Origin: Dirofilaria immitis
Lineage: Eukaryota > Nematoda > Chromadorea > Rhabditida > Onchocercidae
Direction of reading: 5' to 3'
Assembly (NCBI GenBank): GCA_024305405.1
Contig: JAKNDB010000014.1
Coordinates: 248,001 to 312,000, forward strand
Length of the DNA stretch: 64,000 nucleotides
Position numbers and translations under genes: made by a program. Positions 40,401 through 53,900 of the stretch are shown here, piece after piece (positions within the stretch are counted from its first letter, which is position 1; each line of letters begins with the position of its first letter). The notes beneath the pieces are model-generated. The model was given only the letters and a program-made list of their open reading frames with translations, was not told the origin of the DNA and did not search any database.

Positions 40401-42730
40401 ATTGCATGCCTTAACGTTCAGTAAACAACTTCGAAATGACAGAAATTCATCATCCACTTTCATTATCATCTCCACTTCATCTCTGTCATTCCATACTCCA
40501 AACAAAACTTAGATCTGAGCTCAATTTCACATATTATTTGCATAAGGCGAAATAAACCAAATAAAAATTTCGATTTTGTCAATGCTATTAATAAAACCGA
40601 AGTGAGTTCATCAGTGGAATTTTGTTATTTGGATTGCATTTTTTTTTAATTTTTAACGCCAATTTATCTCCAAATCTTCATTAATTAATTTAATTTTTCA
40701 ATTCGTTCAAAAAATACATATTTATATTTAAAAGGAGAGCAAAGTGAATTTATCTGATGATGCAGTCATGAAGTTTCATATCTCAGCAACCTATTTACGT
40801 ATCTGCTGCATGTTAACTAGCTGATATGGAATTTTCTGATTTGGCTTCAAGACTTCCACAATGGATTTATTTCCGTTCATCGTTCTGCTTAAAAGAAACT
40901 TTTCCCTGAGGCAAATTGAAGAATAGCTATGCCCGTAATACTATTAGTTTTCATCTCTTTTCAATTTAATTGAAAAATTTTGTCTCTCTTTTTCAAATAA
41001 ATTTCTTTGCAACGTTCTCTGCCGATAAGCTAGTCATAGAATTTTATGCACATTAACATATTAGATTGAAAAGCGCTTATTTTGAAAATTTTTCTAATCT
41101 GCACTGATTTTTTCACTTGAATTTTCTTAAGCTTTAAAATGATAGAATTGAAACTTGAAAACATGAAGTGCTCAATCTATGAAATGAGATAGCCAATCGT
41201 ATGTACCAAACAATTCCTTATTAAGTAGATGTCACCTATCGTGGTGAAATTATAATGCTTTACAATCTAATATCCTTGATACTCAAATCTAAGTTACTGC
41301 AAAAATAAAATTTCAAATTGCTTTTACTTTAAATACATTCGTTCTGTGGAAGATTATAGTTTATGAGGAGAACAGATACTTAGTTATATTTGAAATATCG
41401 AAATAATAAAGTACGAACAAAATCAATCGTTATTCTAGCATCCATTTGACATTTTCAATATTTCTTGCGAGCGATGGCAGCAAAAGGATAAAAGTACAAT
41501 TCAGATACTTTGTAATTATTCATTTAATGCAAAAACCAAAAGACAGATTCACTAAATCTCAAGATAACAATGACATATTCAAATATTTGGTCATATTTCA
41601 TATCGAAAAATAAAGTCAACAACTTATCTTATTTAGGTGAATTATATCTTCTTATCTTCGTATCTATAATTCAAAGGATTAAATTGATAACCGAGGTTTG
41701 ATACTTTTACAGAACTTCTAAAATTTTTTCAATAATTGGCATCTCAGCAACCAATTAATCATATTTTTCTGTATTGCAAGATCTTGAATCAATTTGCTTG
41801 ATATAAATAAAAGTTGCTATCTGAAATAAATGGTTTTAAGAAAAACTAAATTTAAAATTAATTCTATCTCTTTACATAAATAATTAACAAACTTTCATCT
41901 TATTTTAATAATTATTCATCTTGTTTTGTTTGTGCATTTAATATTAATCATTGTTTGATACAACATTATCATAGTTATAAATAGAAGCATTTTATTTCCA
42001 TACACTATTTGCATATGATTTGCTGCCTATCATTCGAGATTGCGATGATCAAATGTAAACGCATTGTCATAATGAATTAAAATTTTCATTTCAAAAACTC
42101 ATGATAAACTGAATTATTTTGAAATTATTTTGAAGCGTGTTCAAAACGATCAATGACAAATTTAATGATACAACTAAGAGTCAGTAGGTATTCTAGCAGC
42201 AGATTTTAGAGCTTCATTGATTTCAGTAAAAGGAAAAAAAATTTGTGAAATTGGCTTGCCTCTTCATATTCTTCTATGTAATTCTTGTCACTTCTGATAT
42301 CGCTGTGATAGTCTAGTTCTGAATATCACTTATTATATATGCCAAATAATTATGCAGCAAAATTATTACAATGATCGACGATTTTTGTCAAATATTTCTA
42401 TATGTGTGAGAAATAGAACAAAGTGATCAAATATTTAAGTAATTCCGGAGAAAACCCTCATGAATATTCTAACTACTTAAAACTATGACGAGAATTTAAC
42501 GAAATTTTGTCCGTAATCATCAAGAAAATGAAGCAGAAGAAATTGTTAAGAAAGGAAATGGACAGAGATAAAATAAGGCGGAGATAACCGTAAACAGATA
42601 CTACGAGCATCATCAACTCTAAATAAACATTATTGCTTTGCATAGCTGCTATATTCGCTTTGAGTAATATTAGAGGAGGGATTTTTTTGTTCTTGGTACC
42701 TACCACGCCCACGCAATAGTCATCACACAT
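37434..42730. other. Intergenic AT-rich region
   Basis: No gene found on either strand. A short TA repeat lies near 37870-37890. A minus-strand ORF at 40314-40505 is open but has no splice or family support. Confidence 0.5.
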
Positions 42731-43100
42731 TAAAATAGGTTAATTTTGGTATCATATATCACATATTCAATTAGATCATAGTACCATGCTTAACCAGCTC
42801 ATTATTTATACTACATATCCAATTAAATCACTGTTAATACCACATTTTAATAGGTCGTTGTTAGTATCGCGCACTCCATTAAGTCGATGTTATTGTCATG
42901 CATTTGATTAGTCTCGATTATATCAGTGTTATGCATTTTATTGTTATTACTGATCCGATTAGATTCCAATTAGATCATTGTTGATATCGTGAACTTTATT
43001 AGATCACGATTAGGTCGTTACCGATACGTGCATGCACTCGACTGGATCATCGTCGATGCCATCTATTTTGATCAGATTGTTATTTGTGTCCATTTTTTGA
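42731..43100 (+). repeat. Diverged minisatellite, unit about 29 bp
   Basis: Roughly ten imperfect units with a consensus near AGRTCRTTGTTRATRYCRYG followed by CAYTYYATT. Clear units begin about AGGTCGTTGTTAGTATCGCG, AGTCGATGTTATTGTCATGC and AGATCATTGTTGATATCGTG. Unit length varies from about 27 to 50 bp, and the outer units decay into background. The block has more GATC, CG and GC steps than the flanks. Boundaries are approximate. Confidence 0.7.
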
Positions 43101-43452
43101 TAAATGATCTAAACCAGTTAATGATTTAAATCGTTTATCTTATTGATCCTAATAAACAGTTTTTAATTACTTTTAATTTTTCAAATCAATAATAAAGAGT
43201 TTTTAATTTCAAAGCATTAATAAACCTCTCTTATGCATTGAAAATGATCTAATATTTCGGTAATTAAATCTTCTTCAGGGAACAATGTGCCGAACTTTTC
43301 TAAAATGAAATCACACAAAGCTTATCTCCATGGCAAATAATCTATTAATTTAAATGATAATTAAAGTTTGCTTTCAATTTTAAACGAATCACAGGGAAGA
43401 AGCACAGCAAATATAATTTTTAAGGAAAGAAATGCAATTATTTTATTAATCC

Positions 43453-43470
43453 CAACTATTTAAATAGTTG
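43453..43470 (+). repeat. 18-bp perfect palindrome
   Basis: CAACTATTTAAATAGTTG reads the same on both strands. It stands alone in non-coding DNA, and no function is evident. Confidence 0.6.
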
Positions 43471-43950
43471 AGGTATTGGTGATAAAATAGTGAACACACA
43501 CTAAGGTCATATATTCATTACTTTTGACCTTTGACAGCATGTATTCAATTTGATTACATTACAGTTATTACTACTTTGTATATTCTAGTTTCTATTAGTA
43601 TACTGCACTTTTATTTTGTCAAAGATAAGATTAAAAGGACGGAGAGTTATTTGATGCAAATATTTCTAATTTTTTTCTTTCATTCCTTTTGTTTATGCAG
43701 TCGATCAGTCCAATTACCTCATTCTATTGAAATTGAATTTTTAATTTTTCCTCCACAATGCTTTCTTTAATCTTTCAATGCACATTCAGACAATAAACCC
43801 GGGAATGAGCCATCAGCTAATACAATCTCTTTATAATGGTTTCAGATAACATGCTGGAACTTTTTATCCGTTAAAGGGTAAGGAACTTTATCGAGATTAA
43901 TTTAGCTCTTAATTCCTTTCATTATATAAATCATAATAACGCATACTTAG

Positions 43951-44164
43951 TTTAGAAGGAATATTATCTGCTTCTGGTGAAGTTCCTCAGATTGAAGTGA
44001 CATTTCATATAGATGCAAATGGAATAGTTCATGTTTCTGCAAAAGATAAAGCTATTAAAAAAAAACAGAAAATATGTATTCAGTCTTCACATGGTTTATT
44101 TGATGTGAGTCGCATGGTGAAGGAAACTGAAGAGATGATTGTTTCAGTTCATATGATAATCTAA
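43951..44164 (+). pseudogene. Fragment of mitochondrial HSP70 (mortalin type)
   Basis: An open stretch encodes [20 protein letters not shown], then [11 protein letters not shown], a lysine-rich KAIKKKQK, and [20 protein letters not shown]. This is the substrate-binding domain segment that in HSP70s reads GIPPAPRG.PQIEVTFDIDANGI..VSAKDK and then QSSGGL. It covers only about 70 of roughly 640 residues. There is no in-frame start, and no other HSP70 domain was found nearby. The near-invariant PR of the PAPRG block is lost, and the frame ends in a stop soon after the match. It may start at an ACTTAG acceptor-like site, but a decayed duplicate is more likely than an exon. Confidence 0.75.
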
Positions 44165-44539
44165 ATTTAAAAGCTTAAAAAATTGACAAAGAAGAAGTAA
44201 AATATTAGACAGATCTCATTATATCATTCTTTCGTTTACTGTTTAAATCTTTATTTATATATACTTGTAAAAGCAGTTAAAAGACATCTAGGCATCTCAG
44301 TTATCGTAGATTTATCTATGATCACTTTCAATCATAATTTTAAATTAAAGATATATATATATATTTTATATTTATTTTAAAATTTACGTTTGGCTAAACA
44401 TAAAAATTATTTAGACGTGAAATATTTTTCTATGCACCAAGTGGTTCTTGCTTGCAGTAGTGGACATTTATAATCAAAAATAACTTGTCGTTTTATCAAT
44501 TACTATCTCTTTTACTTATATCAATTTTTTTTTCTTATA

Positions 44540-44800
44540 TCAATAATGTCGAAGCACTGCATTTATTTGCGTATCAATAGCTTCAAGCAAGCCAAAGAAT
44601 ATTCCCTTGTATTGTTTGGCTAGCCATATGACAATTTTTTTTTTAATAGGTCGGTTTACTTCCAACATATCGTTGTAATTATCGCGGTATGATTTAGTAT
44701 TGCTCAAAAACTGATATTTAATTGCTTGCAGAGTTTTGAAGAGTTTCTTGCAATGTGAAATTTTGTAATCTAAATCACTTTTAAGCGCAGAAGTTATCTG
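44540..44800 (-). CDS. Coding-like exon of an unidentified protein (C-terminal 86 aa)
   Basis: From an acceptor-like TTTCTATAAG at 44801, 86 codons stay open to a TGA at 44540-44542. The peptide is polar and helical at first (QITSALKSDLDYKISHCKKL; FKTLQAIKYQFLSNTKSYRD). It then reads NYNDMLEVNRPIKKK and IVIWLAKQYKGIFFGLLEAI and ends DTQINAVLRHY. There is no early ATG, so an upstream exon or a non-ATG relic is implied. It lies head-to-head with the receptor gene, whose start is 145 bp away. The codon content is protein-like, but no family is recognised. The ten-base A run coding KKK is a likely place for assembly error. Confidence 0.4.
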   Translation of the reverse strand, partial: QITSALKSDLDYKISHCKKLFKTLQAIKYQFLSNTKSYRDNYNDMLEVNRPIKKKIVIWLAKQYKGIFFGLLEAIDTQINAVLRHY

Positions 44801-44945
44801 CTTATAGAAAGTTGCAATTTATCAATGATTTTTAGATAAAATTTGCGCAATTATTGACTTTCAAAGTTTTCTACATTCGTAAAATAATTTGATCAAATTG
44901 TCTGTGAAACAAAGTATAAAAGTGCTATTCGAAAGAGAATTCTTG

Positions 44946-47900
44946 ATGAGTAGCCGAACAGCAGTATCATGCGTTGATGTCAATGATATTATGTCAGCAT
45001 TTGGTGATTGGACACTGAGGCTCGATGTAAAGGTGCATTTTTATTTATAATTTTTTTGTCCAATCGAAACTTTATTCTGATTTCTAAAAGATTTCAAAAG
45101 TAAAATTAAAGTACTAATTAAGGGTTTCAATCGAATTAGAGTAAACATTTGGAAATTTAAGAAATTGCAAATTTAACTAAATTTGATTAAAAACTATCAA
45201 TAACAAAAGATGACTTCAATACTTTCTGGAAGATTATTTGCACATCTCATCTTTTCTTCATTTTTCAATTTTTTTTCTTTTTTTTTTAAATTTACGAATC
45301 CTGGATCAGTTAGTGCAAATAATGAAAAATTATGCTAAACAATACCATAATGTTTATATGATATCGACTGTTTTGATCCCAACTATTAAAATATTTTACT
45401 GTTGTACGAGAAAGAAAAAAATATTAAAATACATATGAAAATTCTGTTTTGTTAATAGATTATTGAACATCCTCTTTATATCTTTAGCTATATCTTTTAT
45501 TAATTTTCTATTGAAAGCATAATGAATTCTATTTTGAAGCGCTTTATTGATTTAAATTATTCGAAAATTTCCCTATTTAAATAGAAATTAATGAGCAATA
45601 GCTATAAATATTTCACATTTGAATGTGTGACTTATATGTATCGAACATAAAATTTTTGCTGTCTTTCAACTTTTCTGCAAAAATTTTAAAAACTATTTTT
45701 ATTTTTGAATATTTCGATTTTATTCAATGAAGCATTATTAATTTTATGCTGCAATTAACTGGAGCGATACAATAAGGTATTTGTCATGTCCAGAATTTTT
45801 TACATTTTGAAATTTTCTGCATTTTCACTTGCTTTCTTGACATATTGAAATTAATGGAAGCATAATGTTAATGATTGACCCACCTAAATTTTATGAACTG
45901 AATTTTAGAAAATCATGTATTTCTATCTTCATGCTTGAAATATTTTCCTCGATATGAGTTTAATTAATCTTTTTGACAAATACCCAAAAATAAAGTTAAA
46001 AACAAAATAATAATAAAATCACTTTAAAATGCTAATTTGATTAAAATTATTGATGATACTAAATTTATATAAGAGTAATTCTTTAATTCTGTTCTATCAC
46101 TTATTACTCAGAGTAATTCTTTAATTCTGTTCTATCACTTATTAAATGATACTATCATATAAAATTGTATTTTTTCCAAAAATTCGCAAGCGCAATTTAA
46201 TGGAGTATTTCATCTTCTGGCTTTAAATTGTAATCCCAAAAATCAAGCATCATAGTTTGTTACAACTTTTTACATTCTAGAAAAATTTTAATTTTTTGAT
46301 AAACGTCAGGTGTACTTTCCATTCCATAATATCAGCTTTTTCAAGTCTTGTAAGTTTTATTTGTCCAATGATGCAATTCGGTATTTTCGAATAAAATTTC
46401 ATTTAAATTGCAATTCCTAATTATCTTTAATAGACTTTCTTCGTAACAAATATTTAAAAACATGTCCAAACAATAAAACGAATACAAATCGATAAGAAAA
46501 AAATAAGTAAATAAAAGAATAAACAATTCAGAAAATGAATCATAAAGAATTTTCTATTTTTTCACCCATTTTCAGTATATCATTAAAACAGACCGACGAT
46601 CATCCAAAATTGCATTATAAGAAAAAACAAACTGCAAATATCACTCCTCGGCTAAAAGAATTGACATTTATATTTAGACAACAAGGTAGTCATGATGAAG
46701 GATTGACTAAAAGTAATTTAATCAGAAGTGAAAGAAATGATATAGTTATTCCTTACTTCATTACGAAAGAAAAAAATATGGTAACAGTAACTACCGAAAA
46801 GATTATAAGCTGTATTTGTGAACAGTTTTTCCTGTTCATTCTTCCATAAATTTTAGTTTACTTCCATGAATTATATATAAAATAAACTCTAACTTTTTCT
46901 TGAATTGTTATTTATTTCTATTATCGCTTTCATGTTATATCCATTAATTGTACTTAGTAATGATATACATTCATTCATATTTGCAATTTAAAATTTAAAA
47001 GAAAAATGATAATTAAAAATAGTGAAGTTCACTTAATGTAAGTACACTAAACGACAATAAAATCTATAATATTTAACAAAATTTTCAACAAATATTCTAT
47101 GTTACATTTTTCAAATCTCAAATAAAAATTCCTATAAATTTTTAATAATATTTGAAATCTATGAAGTAATGGAAAATAAAATGAATATAAAGGGAAATTT
47201 GCCATTACAGTAATTTTGATATTAATACGTAAACATTTTTTACAATAATGAAATAAAATATTTAATAATTAATCCTCAATGCAACAATTTTAAAACTTAT
47301 CATAAGATAAATTAAATGAAACGATTTAATAATAATCATTAAAAACTCCTTCTACGAATAGATATGCATAATAATAATTAGATCTTTATAATTTGAAAAT
47401 TAATAAATATATATATTTTCAAATTATTTTTGTTATTTTTCTAAGTTTTAAAGATCCCTTTCAATTGCATACTGCAAAATATTTCGATGTTAGACATCAA
47501 ATTTTATTTAAATATCAAGTTGAAATGAAATCTTTCTTCATAGAATTTTTTATCCTTCGTCTCTGAATCATTCCCTTATTTTCACTCTTAATAATCTTAT
47601 TAATCCTGCTTCTGGGTTTAGCAAGTTTTGATAGCAGAAAATTAAACAGCAGTTTTAATTTGAATTCAGAGCAAATAGAGAAAATAACACATCAATTCCC
47701 ACTTACAAATAATTTGTTTCTGCAAATCTTTAAATTTTGTATTTAATTGATTTTTTATCATTAAAATGTTCATTGGTTTTTTAAAAATTATTTCATCAAA
47801 TTTATTTTAATTTTTATATTAATACAATGCTGAAAGTAAAAAATTCAGTTCATTTTTAGGGTGCCGTAATTCTTGCATGCAAAAGATTTTTATTGTTCAA

Positions 47901-50900
47901 ATTTTGCCCATTATCATATTATGAAAAAATCGAAAATCTGGATTCAATTTTCAAAATTATATTTGATAAACTAGAAATCTGCAAACATTTCTTCTTCAAA
48001 ATTTTTCAGAGAAACTTCTTAGATTTTTAATATCAATTTCAACCTCGAACTACAGTCTTAGATCTAAATTTAATATTTTATGCCTACATTTTTTATTTCG
48101 AACATGCTTTCCTCGAGAGTTCATTTGTTTTTATGTAAGCCTAAAATGTAAATTGGAAATGTTAGTTTGTGCGCAAATTTTTCAAGTTGTAAATGAATCG
48201 CAAATGTCGAATTTTGGTTTCGAATTAAAGCACAATGTTATCGAAAATGAACTAAGAGTGAACAAAAAAGTAAATTTCTTTAAAGAGAAATGTGAACTAC
48301 ATTCATTTTGCTTTGGAAAATTTTCGGACTAAAAATTTTTATTTTAAATAATTTAACACAATTAATTAAAACATCATTATTTATCTTATCAACATAAACA
48401 TATCATTAAATTCATGTTATCAAATTGTTGAAACACGCAATTTAACATCAAATTTTTGAGCTTGTTTATGCAAGTAATAATTATGGTTCCTTATAGCTAC
48501 AGTGTATTTGCTAAAAAGATAGCCAAAGGCTAAATTTATAATTTTTGAAGTTTAGAAAGAAGCAGAAATTTGATAATGATAACAAAATCATAGAATAATG
48601 GTAAAATATCCATAATAGCTGCTTATAATTTATCAATTTGTTTTTTGCTTTCGCCTTTCCCATAAGACTGACAATAATAATATTGCAAATTGATGAAAAA
48701 ATATTTGAATCTATTCTTTCATTGATCAATCTAATTTTCATCAAAAGAAATATACTGAAAGAGAGCCGAATCCTTTCTTAAAAACAGCAAAATTTATTAA
48801 AATTACTTATTTTTATACGTAATATTGAATGTAAAATTTATTTTTCACATTTTTATTAGATTTTTTAAAAATTAAAAAATAAACGTTTATCAGTTAATGG
48901 AAACAAAATTTTCATTAAAAACATTTAATTTCAATAATTTCTGGTTAATTTAATTTGAGAAGACTAGCATGCATTTCATGAAATTTATAACAAATTTCAT
49001 TAATTAAATAGATATTAACATTTTAAATAAATTTAGATGTTTTTGAAAAGAATTTTTTCTCTTAGGACAGTGAAAAAAACGGAAAAAGGAAATGCTGAAA
49101 ATATATTCTGCTACTTATGAAATTAGAGCATTAATCGAAAAAAAAGATTGCGCATAGTAAATCATTTTAACTTCCTCTACCATTTTGACCTTGATGAAAG
49201 GAATCAATTAAAACTGAGATAAACCTTGTCAAAATTTCCGCTACTAACATCATAATCTCATGGCTTGACTATTATATCAAATTTTGGATCATATAAGTTT
49301 CAGCCTTTTTTAAAAACGATTGTGATACATTGGCGGATGCTCATTTAGGAATAAATGCTTGTAAGTGTTGAGACATTATCTCTTTTATTCTGAAAACTCA
49401 GAAAACTTTGACATAATTTTGATTATTCTTAAGCAGTTATCAGTTTTTACAATTATGTGAACAAAAACATTTGAATCCTATTGGATTGAATTTCTAAGAA
49501 TTATAAAATATAAAGTCAATTTCAGTTAGCAGTATTTTATTCGCATTGCAAATACTTTCATTGTTCTAAATTTATTAAATTAAGTTAAGTTAGACGGAAT
49601 TGCACTTTAAAATTATTTTAGATATTTTTATCGTTAAAAAGTCGAAAAATAAAATATCAATGAAACTGAAAAAATAAGCAATTATATAAATGATTTAGCG
49701 ATTTTTAATTATTTACGGTTTCCTTGAATTTATATTAAATTTTAATAGAAGAATAGTTGATGATAAACACTATAATATCTATTTTCAGCTTTTTTATTCA
49801 GCTCTTTATGCGACAATATTTGTTATTGGGTTGATTGGCAATGGTTTGCTCATTGGAAGTTTAGTGAAACGAAAACGAATTTCAGTTCCAAACATATTCC
49901 TAATTAATTTAGCTATTTCTGATTTGGTTAGTTCTTCGCTTTATGCATATTCAGAAAAATCGCTGAAGTTTTTTTAAGTACTTTTCTTTTTTTTCCGGAA
50001 AATTTCGATAATTTTCATAGAAAGTGTGAAAAGTATGAAATTTGGCCAATTTTGTAGACTGATAAATCTGTTAATTTTATTATATTCCATCAAGCATTAC
50101 TTTCATATGCCGAGAATTCTAATTCTTTTTTTCCTCACCTAATCATTTTTCACATTTTATTAATAAATTTAGTTGCGTTTTAAGAGGAAGGATCTTTATA
50201 TTCGCAACAGCAGACAGGATACTTGGGCATTCAATTTGAAAATCCAATATCTCCATTACTAGGAGCAAGTGGCACTTGTTCAAGTCAATAAAATTTAATA
50301 AAGGAAGATGCAGAATGCTATTATGAGTGATTTTAGTACATCTAAATTACTAATAGGGCATGATTCATTTTCAATGATCTTCTAATATATGCTGTAATTA
50401 GCTAAAAATATCTGAGGAATCTATAACAATCACTGTTGCTAAAAATTTAATAAGCGATTAGCATTTTATAAATTCGAAGGCAACCAGAAGAAAAAAATAG
50501 CATTTTATAAATTTTTTTCTAAAATTTAGTATAGCTGTAACAAGATAATTAATGATCATGCTGAAATGGAAGATTTTTAGCTTAAAGATAAATGGTTCAG
50601 TATTATCATTTCAAATCATTACCAACTACTAACTAGCATTTTAGCTGCAATATACTTTGAACGTATTAGTTTTGTTGATAAAAGAATAAAATTTCAAATA
50701 GAATTAATAATTCAAATTCGTCATATTTTTTAGAACTTAATTTGCACGAAAAGTCATTTCTATTTTTCCTCTTATTCTATTCTAATTTATAGCAAATATA
50801 ATAATGATTAGTGAAGGAAGGAGAGGAGGAATTTTTTTGGAGGAAAGGAAGAGACCTACTGAAAAGATACTTTTTATAAAGCTAATAACAGGATTCATTG

Positions 50901-53900
50901 AAGAAAGTTTCCCAAAGGTCAATTTCTTCATTTCAAAAAATAATGAAAGCCATGAAAATATATATGACATTCATTGCTTCTAATACAAGAATTTTTAATA
51001 ATCCTAAGTTTTTATTAAAAAAATCACCCATTTTCGGTTGAAATATTAGATAAATATACTTTTACGTCCGATCACATAGCTGTGATTTAATTTAATAGAG
51101 ATTTATTAAAATCAATACATTCATTTGAAGTTAAAGCTATATGTCGACAATTTCGCTTTTCAATGATCCATTTAAATTAAACTGGGATTATTTTAAAATA
51201 TATATTAATGTGAGAGAAATTATAATTCACCATTTCATTATTTCTTTTTCGTTGTCTTGACAATTCTCTGAAATAAATTTTAAGTAAGTAGCATCATTTT
51301 TGAAAGGAAGCTCTTTTTTAATCAATTAATTAACCAACAACGTAGCATTTCGCATAAAAATATTTGGCTAAAAAACGCTTCATTTTTCAATAACCGGAAG
51401 TTTTATTACCTGATAACTTCATGATTTCGATTACTTTTAAGAAAAAATTCAAGAACCAAGGAAATTTTTCAAAATTTAAAATTCAAAATTGATTGTTAAC
51501 TAATCACATGATGTTTTCAAATTTCAAAGATAACTGTTTTATTCGATCAGTTGATTAAAATATCGCTAAGGTCAAAAATATCAAAAGTTTTTATCAACGT
51601 ATTAAAATGCTTAATTTCACTATCATTACTTACAAAGTAATTTATATGCCACATGTAATAGAAGATTACAAGTAACTCAATATACTACGGAAGAATTTGC
51701 ATGTAATAGAATATTAGCATAACTTTTTCTTTATGACAGATAAGGATTCAATCATTTTTCGCAAGTTATTCATATCATTTTATCAATATATACAAATATT
51801 TATCACATAGCTATTGAATTTGAATTTTAATTAAGTATTTGTTTCTGAAAATAATTTTTTTTTATCCTTTTACATTCACAGCGATTCCATTTTTCCAATT
51901 TTTGCTCGTAAATTGCCTTGTCTATTTAAGAAATATTTATTTGATTATAGTTATAATTATTGTAAATAATCATGAAATTGTCATTAAATTTTGACAAAAT
52001 CGTTTTTAGAAGTTATTCAAATTTAAAAAAAGGAAAAAAACTTGTAACTTTTTCTATTTCAACCTTATTAAGCTGCGAATGACATCTCAATCACATTAGA
52101 ATAAAATTCAATTAAATGTGATTTTTGATTGAATTTTTTATGGTTTAAATGTTAAATCGTTATGACAATTAAGTGTTGAAAAGATGTTATAAAGCACCAT
52201 CAAAAATATTATTTCAGCATAACAGATGATAGATTTAATTGATTGAGAGTGAAACATTATTATTGCTTTGATAGGAATTGATAAATAGTACAGAATGTAT
52301 AAAATTTAGTAGGAATTATCAAGTTTACACTAACTTTAATAATTGCTCTAAATTAATGATCAATGAAAAGCGATATGAAGCGAGAAAAAAAGACAAGACT
52401 GATAAAAAGAGGAAATGATTATAATGTGAATGTATTTAAATTAAGCATTTTGTAATAATTTTTGCTATTAGCTATTATCAATAGGATCAGTGCTAATAGA
52501 TCGATACGGATAATTATGATTTTCAATCTGAAATTGGTTGAATAACAGCAGTCGCTTTACATATATTTGAAAGCTTTTACTATATTTAAACATATTTAAG
52601 GAAATCTTTGTTCAAAAAAGAATGAAAGCTTGCATTTTCAATTCGTGATTCGAAACCAACTAATTCTCATATCCCAGTAGAGCAATTATGTTTCCCTAAC
52701 TAAATATGCGTAACAATAGGTAATTATAACTGATAATGATGACGCTTTTAAGCCAGAATTTTACGGATGAATAGTAATGAATGAATTGTTTTTATTCTTC
52801 ACATTTTCAGAATTTCTCTTGGAAGCATATTTCCAATTTTTAGACTTAAACCACTTTAAATCATATCCATGAACAGTTATTTATAGTAACTTAGAATATT
52901 AGAAAGCATATAAATAATAAAAGTTATTTGGCAATTATAAACATTTTTGCTTTATTATAATGTTTATTATAACATATATGAATGATATCATATCATAATG
53001 TTAGAATAAGAGCAGAAGTATATTTTCTAAAATCTGGAACAAGCGAGAAAAATAATCCAAATATAAATTAATTTTTGGAAGCTGGCAATCCAACTGATAG
53101 TAACATATTCACAGCTTCCATTTGACGAAATCGTTCGTGATTTGTGAATCTCTCTGAAGTGCCTATGAATAGACTTATTTCAGGTTTTTATGAGCTTTGA
53201 AAGTACACGATGTATGGAATATTTTATGCAATGATAAAATATTGTAGCAAACACTAATTGATATTCTTAGATTCTCTATCTCCAATTTAAAATTATTGAA
53301 TTAAAAAGGATGGCGTAGCAATTCTTACCAACAAAATAATCGATAAAAACAATAACAATCTTCAATTACCACGAAATAGTTTCTGCTAATTTCCATAATA
53401 TAATTTCTGGAGGTAGAAATGAAAAAATTTAATCGTTGCATTTGTAGAAAACGTTATGTTAGTGGCATATGTGAAATACTAAAATCCATCTATTCTTATT
53501 CTTCAGATAGGCAATTTATCATAATATAAAAGTATACATAAAAACATAAAAGTAATTGAATTAGCATACTTTAAAGTACACGTATATTTATTTAGTTAAT
53601 TACTTTTTGCAGTTACTATGTATAACAGCTCTTCCGATAACACCAGTATTAGCTTTCGTTAAACGTTGGTTGTTTGGTTCATTGTTATGCAAATTGGTTC
53701 CATTATGTCAAGGAATTTCTGGCATGTCCTTTCCCAATATTTTTACTGTTTATTTTTGTAATTTTAGTACGAATATAAAATGCTATCAGTGTATTTCTTT
53801 ACTGAATTTATTATTAAAAAATTAAATGAAAACTTAACAATAACTGTTATTGAGAATATTACAATTTTAATCTATACCAAGTATCATGTAATGATTAATG

